Part shown: piece after piece, positions 1 through 6,995 of the stretch
How the letters are laid out: each line of letters begins with the position of its first letter
Numbering within the stretch: the stretch's first letter is position 1
Source of the DNA: CAYOCE01 sp964402405
Lineage (GTDB): Bacteria; Pseudomonadota; Alphaproteobacteria; UBA7879
Direction: 5' to 3'
NCBI GenBank assembly: GCA_964402405.1
Contig: CAYOCE010000019.1
Span: 1 to 21,534, forward strand
Length of the DNA: 21,534 nucleotides
Made by a program: the position numbers and the translations under genes
The notes under the pieces: model-generated
Databases searched by the model: none
What the model saw: the letters and a program-made list of their open reading frames with translations, nothing else
Told to the model about the DNA's origin: nothing

Positions 1-731
1 GTTACAAAGGCAACCACCACTAAAATAGGTAGAATGGTTTCCATCCATATAGGATGACATAAAATAAAGATGGAAAAAACCAGGGCAGCTAATAGAATCC
101 CATAAGGGGCTATTTTGAACAAAGACCCTTTTTCCTGGGGAGGTAAAGAATACAACTCTAGAAAAGGCCTACCTTTTAAAACAAGAAAAACGGCAAAAAA
201 AGTTACAACCCCTGCAATCAAAAAACCATAATGCCAGCCGTATGTTTCTGCTACGATACCACAAGCCACTGGAGAAAAAAGGATTCCAACATTTATACTA
301 AAAAAATACCAATTAAAGGCTTCTTCTCGTTTAGGGTTATTTTTTTCATAAAGCTTGCCCAGCAAAGTGGGAAGATTGGGTTTGGAAAAGCCGGATCCTA
401 CAATAACCCCTCCCAAACCCATATAGAAAAAGAGAGGGATTGGCAGTGTTAAAAGCATACTCCCTAAACACATCACAACAATGCCAACTAAGACAGTTTT
501 ATAATTTCCCCACAGATGATCTGCAATCCACCCCCCCAAAAAAGGAATAGCATAAACCAAAGACATGAGAGCCCCTTGAATTTCAAAAGCCTCCCCATCT
601 AGAAAATGAAGACCCTTAATCATGTATAGGATCAAAAAGGACTTTAGGCCATAAAAGCTCAATCTCTCAAAAAGTTCAGCCCCAACTAAATAATAAAATC
701 CTTTAGGATGTGTATATTTTTTGCATAGCAC
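1..731 (-). CDS. POT/PTR-family proton-coupled peptide transporter (N-terminal part, cut by window edge)
   Basis: Inner-membrane MFS symporter that would import di-/tripeptides with protons. About 243 N-terminal residues are visible; the rest lies left of the window. The N-terminus carries the POT signature ExxER followed by a Phe-Tyr-Gly (E19, E22, R23, then FYG at 26-28), and the loop between helices 2 and 3 carries GGWIAD (about residues 66-71), matching the family GGxxAD motif. Hydrophobic helices follow throughout. I chose GTG at 731 because the ATG at 725 is in another frame and stops after seven codons, and no upstream in-frame ATG exists; the ribosome binding site is weak. It starts 24 bases after the trkH stop on the same strand, so the two are probably co-transcribed. 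Peptide specificity is a family inference; a nucleotide or amino-acid substrate cannot be excluded. Confidence 0.8.
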   Translation of the reverse strand, partial: MLCKKYTHPKGFYYLVGAELFERLSFYGLKSFLILYMIKGLHFLDGEAFEIQGALMSLVYAIPFLGGWIADHLWGNYKTVLVGIVVMCLGSMLLTLPIPLFFYMGLGGVIVGSGFSKPNLPTLLGKLYEKNNPKREEAFNWYFFSINVGILFSPVACGIVAETYGWHYGFLIAGVVTFFAVFLVLKGRPFLELYSLPPQEKGSLFKIAPYGILLAALVFSIFILCHPIWMETILPILVVVAFV

Positions 732-755
732 GTTCTTACTTTTAATCCGTTAAAA

Positions 756-2207
756 TTAACGACGCCAGAAAGATGGTAGGAACAGGATAAAAACGGTCAG
801 AAGCTCGAGCCTGCCTAAGATCATTCCAATTGTCAACACCCATTTCACAGGATCCTGGAGACCTCTATAACTACCCGAAGGACCAATAATAGGCCCAAGA
901 CCTGTACCAACGTTTGTTAAGACAGAGGAGGCTCCTGAAAGACATGTCAGGAAATCCAATTCGAAAAACCCAAGGGCAACAGCAATTAAAACATAGGTTA
1001 AAAAGAATAAAATAAAGAAAGCTACAACCGAAGATAAGATATTGTCTGTAATAGACTTTCCATTGAAATTAGGAAAAAAGACACCATGGGGATGACGTAA
1101 TTTTTTTAACTGAGTTTTTGCAATAGACATCAAAACTTGTAATCTAAAGATTTTAATCCCTCCGGCTGTTGACCCCGTGCATCCTCCAATAAAGGGTAGG
1201 AAAAAGAAGATAATCAAGGCAAGACCACCCCAAATGTCATAATCTGCTGAGACATATCCCGTGGTGGTGATGGCAGAGGTCACATTAAAAAAGGCCTCCA
1301 CAATGGCGGTTGTAAAATCATCTTGAGAATTCATGAAGTGCCATAACCCAATAGCCATGGCGATAATAAAAACAAGACTGGTATAGGTTCTGACTTGTTG
1401 ATCTTCAAAAAACCGCCAAGGATGAGAATGCCAGAGGCGGCTGAGGGGGAGAAAGGCACATCCCCCGATATACATAAAAATAGTCATGATAACTTGAATC
1501 CAAAGGCTACCAATATGTTTAATAGAATCATCCCAGGTAGAGAATCCCCCTGTTGCAATAGTGCTCATCCCGTGACAGACAGCATCTACCCATCCTAATC
1601 CCAATGCCCATAGGCAAATGGAACAAAGAACCGTAAGCATTAGGTAAATACTAAGAATTTGCAAGGCTACCTGAGGAATGCGGGGGAGAAGTTTTTCAGG
1701 ATGATCCGATGATTCTCCATGAAAAATCTGCATACCCCCAATTCTAAGGAAAGGCATAACGATTAAGGCCATTAGAATCATTCCCTTCCCCCCAAGCCAT
1801 TGTAAGAGGCTACACCACAATAGAAAGCCAGTAGGCGCCTGATTTATATTCTGCATCACATTAGCCCCTGTTGTAGTAATCAGGGATGTGCTTTGGAAAC
1901 AAGCATCTGTTAAACTAAGGTCCATGCAGCCAAACATAAGGGGAGGTACAGCAGCGATAATACAGAGGATCCATGTTAAAACGCTTAAAATAAAGACTTC
2001 CTTCATGGTTAAATTAGGACGCTCTTGGAAGTGGTTCAGAAGAATGAATACGCCCCCGATAAAAGTCAGCCCCCCGCTGGTTAGGAAAAAAACAAAGGCC
2101 TCCCTCTGACTAGTATAAAGGTCTATAAACCCAGGCACCAGCATGGTACCTGCCATCAGCAATAACACCCAACCTACTAGATATGTGATATAGGAAATGT
2201 TTAACAT
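756..2207 (-). CDS. trkH: Trk-type K+ uptake protein TrkH
   Basis: Membrane subunit of a Trk potassium uptake system, about 483 residues, the usual TrkH length. The four selectivity-filter loops are visible in order: TTTGA (about 111-115), ATGGF (218-222), TTTGY (314-318) and NVGTG (432-436), plus the conserved GRLELLTV near the C-terminus. Multiple hydrophobic helices fill the protein. The reading frame stays open upstream to an ATG at 2306, but that extension is polar and overlaps a dyad repeat; the ATG at 2207 is preceded by AGGAG and starts directly before the first membrane helix, so I prefer it. The cytoplasmic partner TrkA is not in the window. A peptide transporter gene follows 24 bases downstream, and a KefB-like antiporter is divergent on the other side. 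Confidence 0.93.
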   Translation of the reverse strand: MLNISYITYLVGWVLLLMAGTMLVPGFIDLYTSQREAFVFFLTSGGLTFIGGVFILLNHFQERPNLTMKEVFILSVLTWILCIIAAVPPLMFGCMDLSLTDACFQSTSLITTTGANVMQNINQAPTGFLLWCSLLQWLGGKGMILMALIVMPFLRIGGMQIFHGESSDHPEKLLPRIPQVALQILSIYLMLTVLCSICLWALGLGWVDAVCHGMSTIATGGFSTWDDSIKHIGSLWIQVIMTIFMYIGGCAFLPLSRLWHSHPWRFFEDQQVRTYTSLVFIIAMAIGLWHFMNSQDDFTTAIVEAFFNVTSAITTTGYVSADYDIWGGLALIIFFFLPFIGGCTGSTAGGIKIFRLQVLMSIAKTQLKKLRHPHGVFFPNFNGKSITDNILSSVVAFFILFFLTYVLIAVALGFFELDFLTCLSGASSVLTNVGTGLGPIIGPSGSYRGLQDPVKWVLTIGMILGRLELLTVFILFLPSFWRR

Positions 2208-2236
2208 ATACTCCTCGTCCTTCAAACTGTAGATCG

Positions 2237-2377
2237 TTAAATTAACTGATTCACGCATTAACATTTGTGAACCATTGCCTTCGGCCCAGGCACCTTTGTC
2301 GGGCATGTACTACAGTACACTATCCCTCCTCGGTCCCTCATTTAAATTAATGATTCACGAGTTACACTTGTGAATCA
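2237..2377. repeat. Duplicated imperfect dyad repeat upstream of trkH
   Basis: Two related units lie 105 bases apart at 2237-2274 and 2342-2377. Each begins TTAAATTAA, then TGATTCACG, an 11-12 base spacer and TTGTGAA-C/T-CA. In the second unit TGATTCAC (2351-2358) and GTGAATCA (2370-2377) are a perfect 8-bp inverted repeat; in the first unit one base of the right arm differs. The units differ by about four substitutions and two single-base indels. The first is 30-67 bases before the trkH start, a position suited to a regulator site, but an old dispersed palindromic repeat is equally possible. Confidence 0.6.
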
Positions 2378-2778
2378 CTGATCAGCCTCCCCTAAAGTTT
2401 TAGGGTTGGCAGATTCCCACATTTTGAAACCCGAAGAGTATAAAGCGCGCTGGATATAATTCCTTTCATGCAAGAGGCTATCATATTTTTGATGCCTGTA
2501 AAAGACTTTGTAATGTGCTTTTTCAAATGAGGGGTTGCCCCTTTTTTTTCTCTTCTAAAAAGCCCCCCTTATCGTCTTTGTATATCTTTATCTTGTTTAC
2601 ATGCCTTCTATCTAAAAAGCTCTTTTCTTCCTTCTTTTTAGTCAGGTGATGAGGGGTTACTATTATTCTACTTTTTTCTCAAAATTACTCCTTGATTGGG
2701 AAATCTTTTTTAGGCACACTTGATTTTATACCTTATAGTTTAAGGGAGGTGCGGTTTATAGAATTTTTTGGATTAAAT
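2378..2778. other. Intergenic region between trkH and the KefB-like gene, with a 59-codon ORF remnant on the minus strand
   Basis: This AT-rich segment separates two divergent genes and must hold their promoters, but I found no convincing -35/-10 pair. On the minus strand a frame is open for 59 codons from 2554 down to a TGA at 2375-2377. It has no start codon near its 5' end, and its composition looks protein-like (charged, with a run reading YDSLLHERNYIQRALYSSGF). It could be the tail of a decayed gene or chance. A poly-T/poly-C stretch occupies about 2540-2575. A strong purine run (AAGGGAGGT, 2742-2750) lies upstream of the KefB-like start, but its spacing to the ATG is long. Confidence 0.35.
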
Positions 2779-4602
2779 ATGCTGGATTTTATTGTCAATT
2801 TTTTCCCGAATGCCATCAGCTTGTGGGGTCACATAGACCTTAGTATTAGGGATGCTATCACCTATCTTATGGCATCAATTTCGGTTGTGGTGATTTGCAA
2901 TAGGCTAAAACTTAGTCCCGTTTTGGGATATCTTGCGGCAGGGGTATTACTGGGCCCTAATGCTTTTGGGGCAATTAGCCAAGTCAAAGGGGCTAATTTT
3001 TTAGCGGAGTTTGGGGTAGTTTTCCTCATGTTCACCATTGGATTGCAATTACCCTGGGAGCGTTTAAAAACCCTAAGAAAATATGTCTTTGGTATGGGAG
3101 CAGTGCAGGTCATTCTAACAGGATTTATTTTTGCCTTAATTGCCTACTGGATGAATCAAACGATCGAAGCCTCTATCTTAATTGGGGGAGGACTTTCTCT
3201 TTCATCCACCGCCATCATTTTGCAGATTTTAGAAGATCGAAATGAGCTTAGTTCAAGGCATGGTCGTATCACCTTTTCTATTCTTCTTTTCCAAGATTTA
3301 GCTGTTGTTGTGTTTTTGGTGTGGCTATCTATTATGGGCCAAAGTCAGCATGAAACTGTTTGGATAGCTTTTATGCAAGCCTTTGGGCGAGCCACCGCTG
3401 TTTTGATTATAATAGCCCTTTTGGGACATTACGTCTTGCGGCCTCTTTATCGGATGGTTGCTGCCACCCGTAGTTCGGATTTATTTATCGCAACGAATCT
3501 ATTTGTTATTTTAATCAGCAGTGCTGCCACCAGTGCCGCTGGTCTTTCCATGGAATTAGGGGCATTTTTAGCAGGCCTCATGTTAGCAGAAACTGAATAT
3601 CGCCCTCAGATCGAGGTAGACATTCGTCCTTTCCGCGCTTTGTTCCTGGGATTATTTTTTATGACGGTCGGCATGTCTTTAAAGCCCCGTTTATTGATTG
3701 GATCCATTGCTGAAATCACTTTGCTTGCCAGCACTTTAATGTTGGGAAAAGCCGTATTATTGATTTTGATTGGCAGGATATTTCGTCTTCCCTATAAAAC
3801 ATGCTTCCGCGTTGGGTTAACCCTGGCAGCCGGCGGTGAATTCATGTTCGTTTTATGCTATCAGGCAGTCCAATCCCAGATTATTACTAGCCATGATATG
3901 CAAATAATTTACATGTCTGTTTTTGTAACAATGGCAATGACGCCATTTTTGATGAATGTGGGAAATAGAGTAGCCAGTAGATTTACACGTGAAATCGGTA
4001 TGGCCCTTAAGGCCGCAGAGCAGGAAACAAAAGACATGCGGGATCACGTAATCATTGCGGGATATGGCCGAGTGGGTCAAACAGTGCAGATGATGTTAGC
4101 CGAGCAATTAATCCCCCATGTCCTAATTGATTCTGACATGGCCCGAGTCACTCGCGGCAGCAAGGCCGGAATTCCTATCTTTTTGGGCGACGCGCGACGG
4201 GACATTGTCTATCCATTTTTGGGTGTTGAGCGGGCACGTGCCTTGATCTTGGCTTTGGGAAACTTTAATGCTGTTACACGTGTCGTAGAGGTTGTGCGGG
4301 AAACCTATCCCCATCTTAAGATTTTTGTGCGCGTTCGGGATAAGGAGCAAGCCATAAAACTATTTAAAATGGGCGCCCACCCCATTATGCCCGAAACCTT
4401 TATCCCAAGTTTTCAATTGGTCTCGGCAGTATTTAGTCTGTACGGCATGTCCTCAGAAGAAATTGAAAAAATCATTAAGAAGTTTCGCGAGGAATATTTA
4501 TCTCCCAAGGCCTTTGATAAAGGGCTAGTGCCTTGGCTGGAGGAAAACAACACCCTGCTGAGCGAACAACACCCTCCTACAATACCGACTGGGGAGGACT
4601 AA
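2779..4602 (+). CDS. KefB-like CPA2-family K+/H+ antiporter with RCK domain
   Basis: Membrane antiporter predicted to export K+ (or Na+) in exchange for protons. From the ATG at 2779 it has 607 residues. An N-terminal Na+/H+-exchanger domain with about 12 hydrophobic helices (roughly 15-390) includes LGYLAAGVLLGPN and a Gly-rich segment LGAFLAGLMLAETEY typical of CPA2 proteins. A cytoplasmic RCK/TrkA-N domain follows from about 422, with the nucleotide-binding GYGRVG motif at about 429-434 and an acidic LIDSD at the end of the second strand. No TrkA-C domain is apparent. The frame is open further upstream to a TTG at 2692, but that start lacks a ribosome binding site, so I prefer the ATG. It is followed after 4 bases by folD, suggesting co-transcription. 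Whether it is glutathione-gated like E. coli KefB/KefC cannot be told. Confidence 0.88.
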   Translation: MLDFIVNFFPNAISLWGHIDLSIRDAITYLMASISVVVICNRLKLSPVLGYLAAGVLLGPNAFGAISQVKGANFLAEFGVVFLMFTIGLQLPWERLKTLRKYVFGMGAVQVILTGFIFALIAYWMNQTIEASILIGGGLSLSSTAIILQILEDRNELSSRHGRITFSILLFQDLAVVVFLVWLSIMGQSQHETVWIAFMQAFGRATAVLIIIALLGHYVLRPLYRMVAATRSSDLFIATNLFVILISSAATSAAGLSMELGAFLAGLMLAETEYRPQIEVDIRPFRALFLGLFFMTVGMSLKPRLLIGSIAEITLLASTLMLGKAVLLILIGRIFRLPYKTCFRVGLTLAAGGEFMFVLCYQAVQSQIITSHDMQIIYMSVFVTMAMTPFLMNVGNRVASRFTREIGMALKAAEQETKDMRDHVIIAGYGRVGQTVQMMLAEQLIPHVLIDSDMARVTRGSKAGIPIFLGDARRDIVYPFLGVERARALILALGNFNAVTRVVEVVRETYPHLKIFVRVRDKEQAIKLFKMGAHPIMPETFIPSFQLVSAVFSLYGMSSEEIEKIIKKFREEYLSPKAFDKGLVPWLEENNTLLSEQHPPTIPTGED

Positions 4603-4606
4603 CTCG

Positions 4607-5452
4607 ATGGTTGCTCTTCTAAACGGCACAAACCTAGCTACTACAATTAAAGATGAAATCCAGAAACAGGTATCAACGTTGAATCCAAAACCTGTGCTGG
4701 GGGTGATTTTAGTAGGTGATAATCCGGCGAGTCATGTGTATGTAAATGCAAAAAAGCAGGCCGCTGATTCTGTGGGCATTGAGGTTCAGCTCTTTCATTT
4801 GAAGGCAAATAGTTCTTTCGAGGAAGTGGCCCAGCTTATCAATCAATTAAATAATAATTCTGCCATAAATGGCATTTTGATGCAGCTTCCCCTGCCTGCA
4901 CACTTAAATGAAGTTGACCTCATTTCGCTAATTTCCCCTAATAAGGATGTGGATGGGTTAACCCCTATAAATCAAGGGAAACTATTTCTAGGAACGCCCA
5001 CCTTTATTCCCTGCACACCCCTGGGGATTATGGCATTGATTAAGTCCTGGCAGGATAATATCCAGGGGTTAAACGCTACAGTGATCGGCAGGTCCAAGCT
5101 AGTGGGAAAACCAGTCGCCATGCTGCTGCTAGAGGCAGGCTGTACGGTTACCATCACCCATAGTAAAACCCGGGATTTAGCAAAAATTACAAGAGGAGCT
5201 GATATTTTAATTGCAGCTGTGGGAAAACCTCATCTAGTTCAGGCAGATTGGGTCAAGCCCGGCGCTTGCGTTATTGATGTGGGTATTACCAAAGCCATTT
5301 CAGAAAATGGAACACAGAATATACAGGGAGATGTAGACTTTGAAAGTGTCTCTAAAATAGCAGGGGCCATTACCCCCGTTCCCGGAGGCGTCGGCCCCAT
5401 GACTATTGCCTTTTTATTGCATAATGTAGTGAAAGCCTATTCCCTACAGTAG
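4607..5452 (+). CDS. folD: Bifunctional methylenetetrahydrofolate dehydrogenase / methenyltetrahydrofolate cyclohydrolase FolD
   Basis: Cytosolic one-carbon enzyme interconverting 5,10-methylene-, 5,10-methenyl- and 10-formyl-tetrahydrofolate with NADP. At 281 residues it has the normal length. Conserved elements appear in order: VGDNPASHVYVNAKK with catalytic Tyr45 and Lys49 (YxxxK), GILMQLPLP (about 89-97), DVDGL (114-118), PCTPLG (135-140), the Rossmann motif GRSKLVGKP (161-169), ITHSKT, and PVPGGVGPMT (257-266). A GGGGAGG run 8 bases before the ATG supports the start. It begins 4 bases after the KefB-like stop, so the two probably share an mRNA, although there is no evident functional link. 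It converges on ndk with 18 bases between the stops. Confidence 0.97.
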   Translation: MVALLNGTNLATTIKDEIQKQVSTLNPKPVLGVILVGDNPASHVYVNAKKQAADSVGIEVQLFHLKANSSFEEVAQLINQLNNNSAINGILMQLPLPAHLNEVDLISLISPNKDVDGLTPINQGKLFLGTPTFIPCTPLGIMALIKSWQDNIQGLNATVIGRSKLVGKPVAMLLLEAGCTVTITHSKTRDLAKITRGADILIAAVGKPHLVQADWVKPGACVIDVGITKAISENGTQNIQGDVDFESVSKIAGAITPVPGGVGPMTIAFLLHNVVKAYSLQ

Positions 5453-5470
5453 ACTTCTTTTTACAGAAGA

Positions 5471-5887
5471 TTATGCAATAATTTCAATCTCAGAAAAGAA
5501 AAAAGAAATTTCGTTTTTAGCATTTTCCAAAGAATCAGATCCATGAACCGAATTTTCATCAATGGATTCGGAAAAATCCCGACGGATAGTACCTTCGGCC
5601 GCATCCTTAGGATTTGTAGCTCCCATGATATCGCGATTCCGCTGAACTGCATTTTCTCCCTGTAATACTTGCAATACAACAGGCCCAGAGCTTATGAAAG
5701 CACACAGATCATTGAAAAAGGGGCGTTCCTTGTGAATCGCATAAAACGCCTCGGCTTGAGCACGCGTTAGTTGTGCACGCTTTTGCGCCACGATCCGCAG
5801 ACCGGCTTGCTCAAAACGTTGGTTAATCGCCCCTGTCAAATTACGACGAGTAGCATCTGGCTTTAAAATGGATAAAGTTCTTTCCAT
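5471..5887 (-). CDS. ndk: Nucleoside diphosphate kinase
   Basis: Transfers the gamma phosphate of NTPs to NDPs through a phosphohistidine. From the ATG at 5887 it has 138 residues, typical of bacterial Ndk. It opens with ERTLSILKPDA (Lys9 in the nucleotide site). The active-site histidine is His115 in NSVHGSDS, preceded by the conserved GTIRRDF. The frame is open for 28 more codons upstream, to an ATG at 5971, but those codons do not resemble Ndk, and the ATG at 5887 has AAGGAGA at proper spacing. It is monocistronic as far as can be seen, with its own promoter at 5930-5958. Confidence 0.97.
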   Translation of the reverse strand: MERTLSILKPDATRRNLTGAINQRFEQAGLRIVAQKRAQLTRAQAEAFYAIHKERPFFNDLCAFISSGPVVLQVLQGENAVQRNRDIMGATNPKDAAEGTIRRDFSESIDENSVHGSDSLENAKNEISFFFSEIEIIA

Positions 5888-5929
5888 AAGAGTCTCCTTA
5901 AAAATCTTTAAAAATAAATATAGATACCT

Positions 5930-5958
5930 TAGATATACCGAGAGAGATAATGTGGCAA
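5930..5958 (-). promoter_or_regulatory. Probable sigma70-type promoter of ndk
   Basis: On the minus strand TTGCCA (5958-5953) and TATCTA (5935-5930) are separated by 17 bases. Transcription would begin near 5923, giving a leader of about 36 bases that includes the ndk ribosome binding site. The -35 matches consensus at four or five positions; the -10 is moderate. Confidence 0.4.
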
Positions 5959-6207
5959 GGAATTTTTTCATTTTTGACTTGATCTTAAGAAAGGGGGGGA
6001 ATTGAAAGATTGCAAAAGATGTGGGGGCAGAATCTTCAGGCGATGCCCTCCAGAGATAAGATACAGAAAGTAAGTGGCAAGATTAGTCTTGGGCAATCCA
6101 CTATTTCCTCAGCCAAAATCAACCCCACATTGACCATGCAGGACTGATTTCAGAGAGAATATTTAAAAATATAGATTCTTGATGACTAGATTAGTCTATA
6201 CATAGAT
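5959..6207. other. Gene-free segment containing a potential structured RNA (6018-6131)
   Basis: No ORF is convincing here. ATGTGGGG (6019-6026, within a G run) and CCCCACAT (6123-6130) can close a domain of about 112 bases. Inside it, CAAGA-TTAG-TCTTG forms a perfect hairpin that is itself enclosed by AGTGG...CCACT (about 6074-6102), and GGGCA...TGCCC offers a second arm (about 6024-6047). The nested stems suggest a possible structured RNA, but I see no clear promoter or T-rich terminator for either strand and recognise no known family (not SRP RNA, tmRNA or RNase P RNA). Confidence 0.2.
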
Positions 6208-6627
6208 TTATATATGTCTAAGTGTATATCTTCTAAGTGTATCACCATTCCTAATGGCGGCCCAATTCATATTCCTATTGGTATCAGGATTATATTCCCC
6301 TATTGTTTTACATGTAGTTTTACCACCGTCTTCTTCACCAATGGTAAGAGGAACGTGATGTGTGCTGCCGTTTGCTAATGTATCTGTTAATTCAGTAGGC
6401 TGCACTCTCTTCCAAATACTATCATTATTGTCAATATGCTCTCTTTTATTATAGTTAAGGATAGCTGCTTCAAGAGCACTCTGCAAACCGTTATTTTCCT
6501 TACAAACTTTTTTTAATTTTCTTACTATTTTTTCAGCAAGACCCTCCGGTGGAGTAACAGCCTGAGCAAATTGAATACTTGATGCAAGAACTAAAGATAT
6601 TAGCATAATAATGTTATTTAATTTCAT
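6208..6627 (-). CDS. Small secreted protein of unknown family
   Basis: 139 residues, not recognised. The N-terminus is a classic Sec signal peptide: MKLNN, a hydrophobic stretch to about residue 20, then small residues with likely cleavage after Ala-Gln-Ala (about 21-23). The mature part of about 115 residues is hydrophilic, with two cysteines (in KVCKENN and TTCKTIG) that could form a disulfide. It ends in a basic tail (RRYTLRHI). No membrane segment follows the signal, so it is probably periplasmic or exported. GGGAGAT five bases before the ATG is a good ribosome binding site, and a near-consensus promoter lies just upstream. Its surroundings are very AT-rich with no conserved neighbours, which fits an accessory gene. 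Function unknown. Confidence 0.7.
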   Translation of the reverse strand: MKLNNIIMLISLVLASSIQFAQAVTPPEGLAEKIVRKLKKVCKENNGLQSALEAAILNYNKREHIDNNDSIWKRVQPTELTDTLANGSTHHVPLTIGEEDGGKTTCKTIGEYNPDTNRNMNWAAIRNGDTLRRYTLRHI

Positions 6628-6665
6628 TTTTATCTCCCATTTTTTAAATTATTTTTTATATTTAA

Positions 6666-6694
6666 ATTATATAATAATTTTTTTATTTTATCAA
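6666..6694 (-). promoter_or_regulatory. Near-consensus sigma70 promoter of the 6208-6627 secreted protein
   Basis: On the minus strand TTGATA (6694-6689), a 17-base A/T-only spacer and a perfect TATAAT (6671-6666). The start of transcription would be near 6659, giving a leader of about 30 bases with the GGGAGAT ribosome binding site. This is the best promoter match in the window and suggests the small secreted protein is strongly expressed. Confidence 0.65.
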
Positions 6695-6744
6695 CAAGTA
6701 AATAGTCTTTTCAGAGGCGGGGAAAACTTAAAAAACACGCGCTG

Positions 6745-6768
6745 TGGTAGTATCATATGATACTACCA
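6745..6768. repeat. Perfect 24-bp palindrome
   Basis: The half-site TGGTAGTATCAT is followed directly by its exact reverse complement, with no spacer. It sits between the promoter of the minus-strand secreted protein and the plus-strand acetyltransferase, about 50 bases upstream of the -35 box of the former. It could be an operator for a dimeric regulator, or a cruciform or recombination site; no T-run follows, so it is not a terminator. Confidence 0.7.
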
Positions 6769-6829
6769 TGTAAAAAATTTTGAGCTTTGATACATTATAA
6801 TCTTAATGTCTTTTAACTTATTCTGCGAC

Positions 6830-6869
6830 AAAAAAACCTTTCTGGCTTGATTTAATTTAGCAAGAAAGG
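6830..6869 (-). terminator. Orphan rho-independent terminator, minus strand
   Basis: Read on the minus strand, CCTTTCT-T-GC (6869-6860), an A/T-rich loop, and GC-C-AGAAAGG (6846-6837) form a stem of 7 + 2 bp with one internal mismatch, followed at once by seven T (6836-6830). No minus-strand gene is visible immediately upstream of it (the neighbouring gene at 6996 is on the plus strand), so the transcript it ends is unknown: possibly a small antisense RNA covering the start of the acetyltransferase gene. Confidence 0.5.
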
Positions 6870-6995
6870 CATATTGGACTTCATATAATTAAGTACTTAT
6901 TCTAACAAACGGGGATACCTGTATGAAGTTACACACTAATAGGGCAAAAGAGCGTCCTATAAATTATCTATTGAGGCCCAATTAATAAAAATCTG

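Noticed and set aside
2208..2306. 33-codon N-terminal extension of trkH
   Set aside because: The extension is polar, unlike TrkH, and overlaps a dyad repeat; AGGAG precedes the ATG at 2207.
2258..2331. 20-residue leader peptide (GTG 2320) with GAGGAGGG upstream of trkH
   Set aside because: The spacing between the ribosome binding site and GTG is only three bases and the peptide has no regulatory codon run; probably chance.
5454..5469. Hairpin CTTCT...AGAAG between the folD and ndk stops as a bidirectional terminator
   Set aside because: Only five base pairs, mostly A-T, and no clear T-run outside the stem on either strand.
5888..5971. 28-codon N-terminal extension of ndk
   Set aside because: Ndk homology begins at ATG 5887, which has a good ribosome binding site; the extension would cover the probable promoter.
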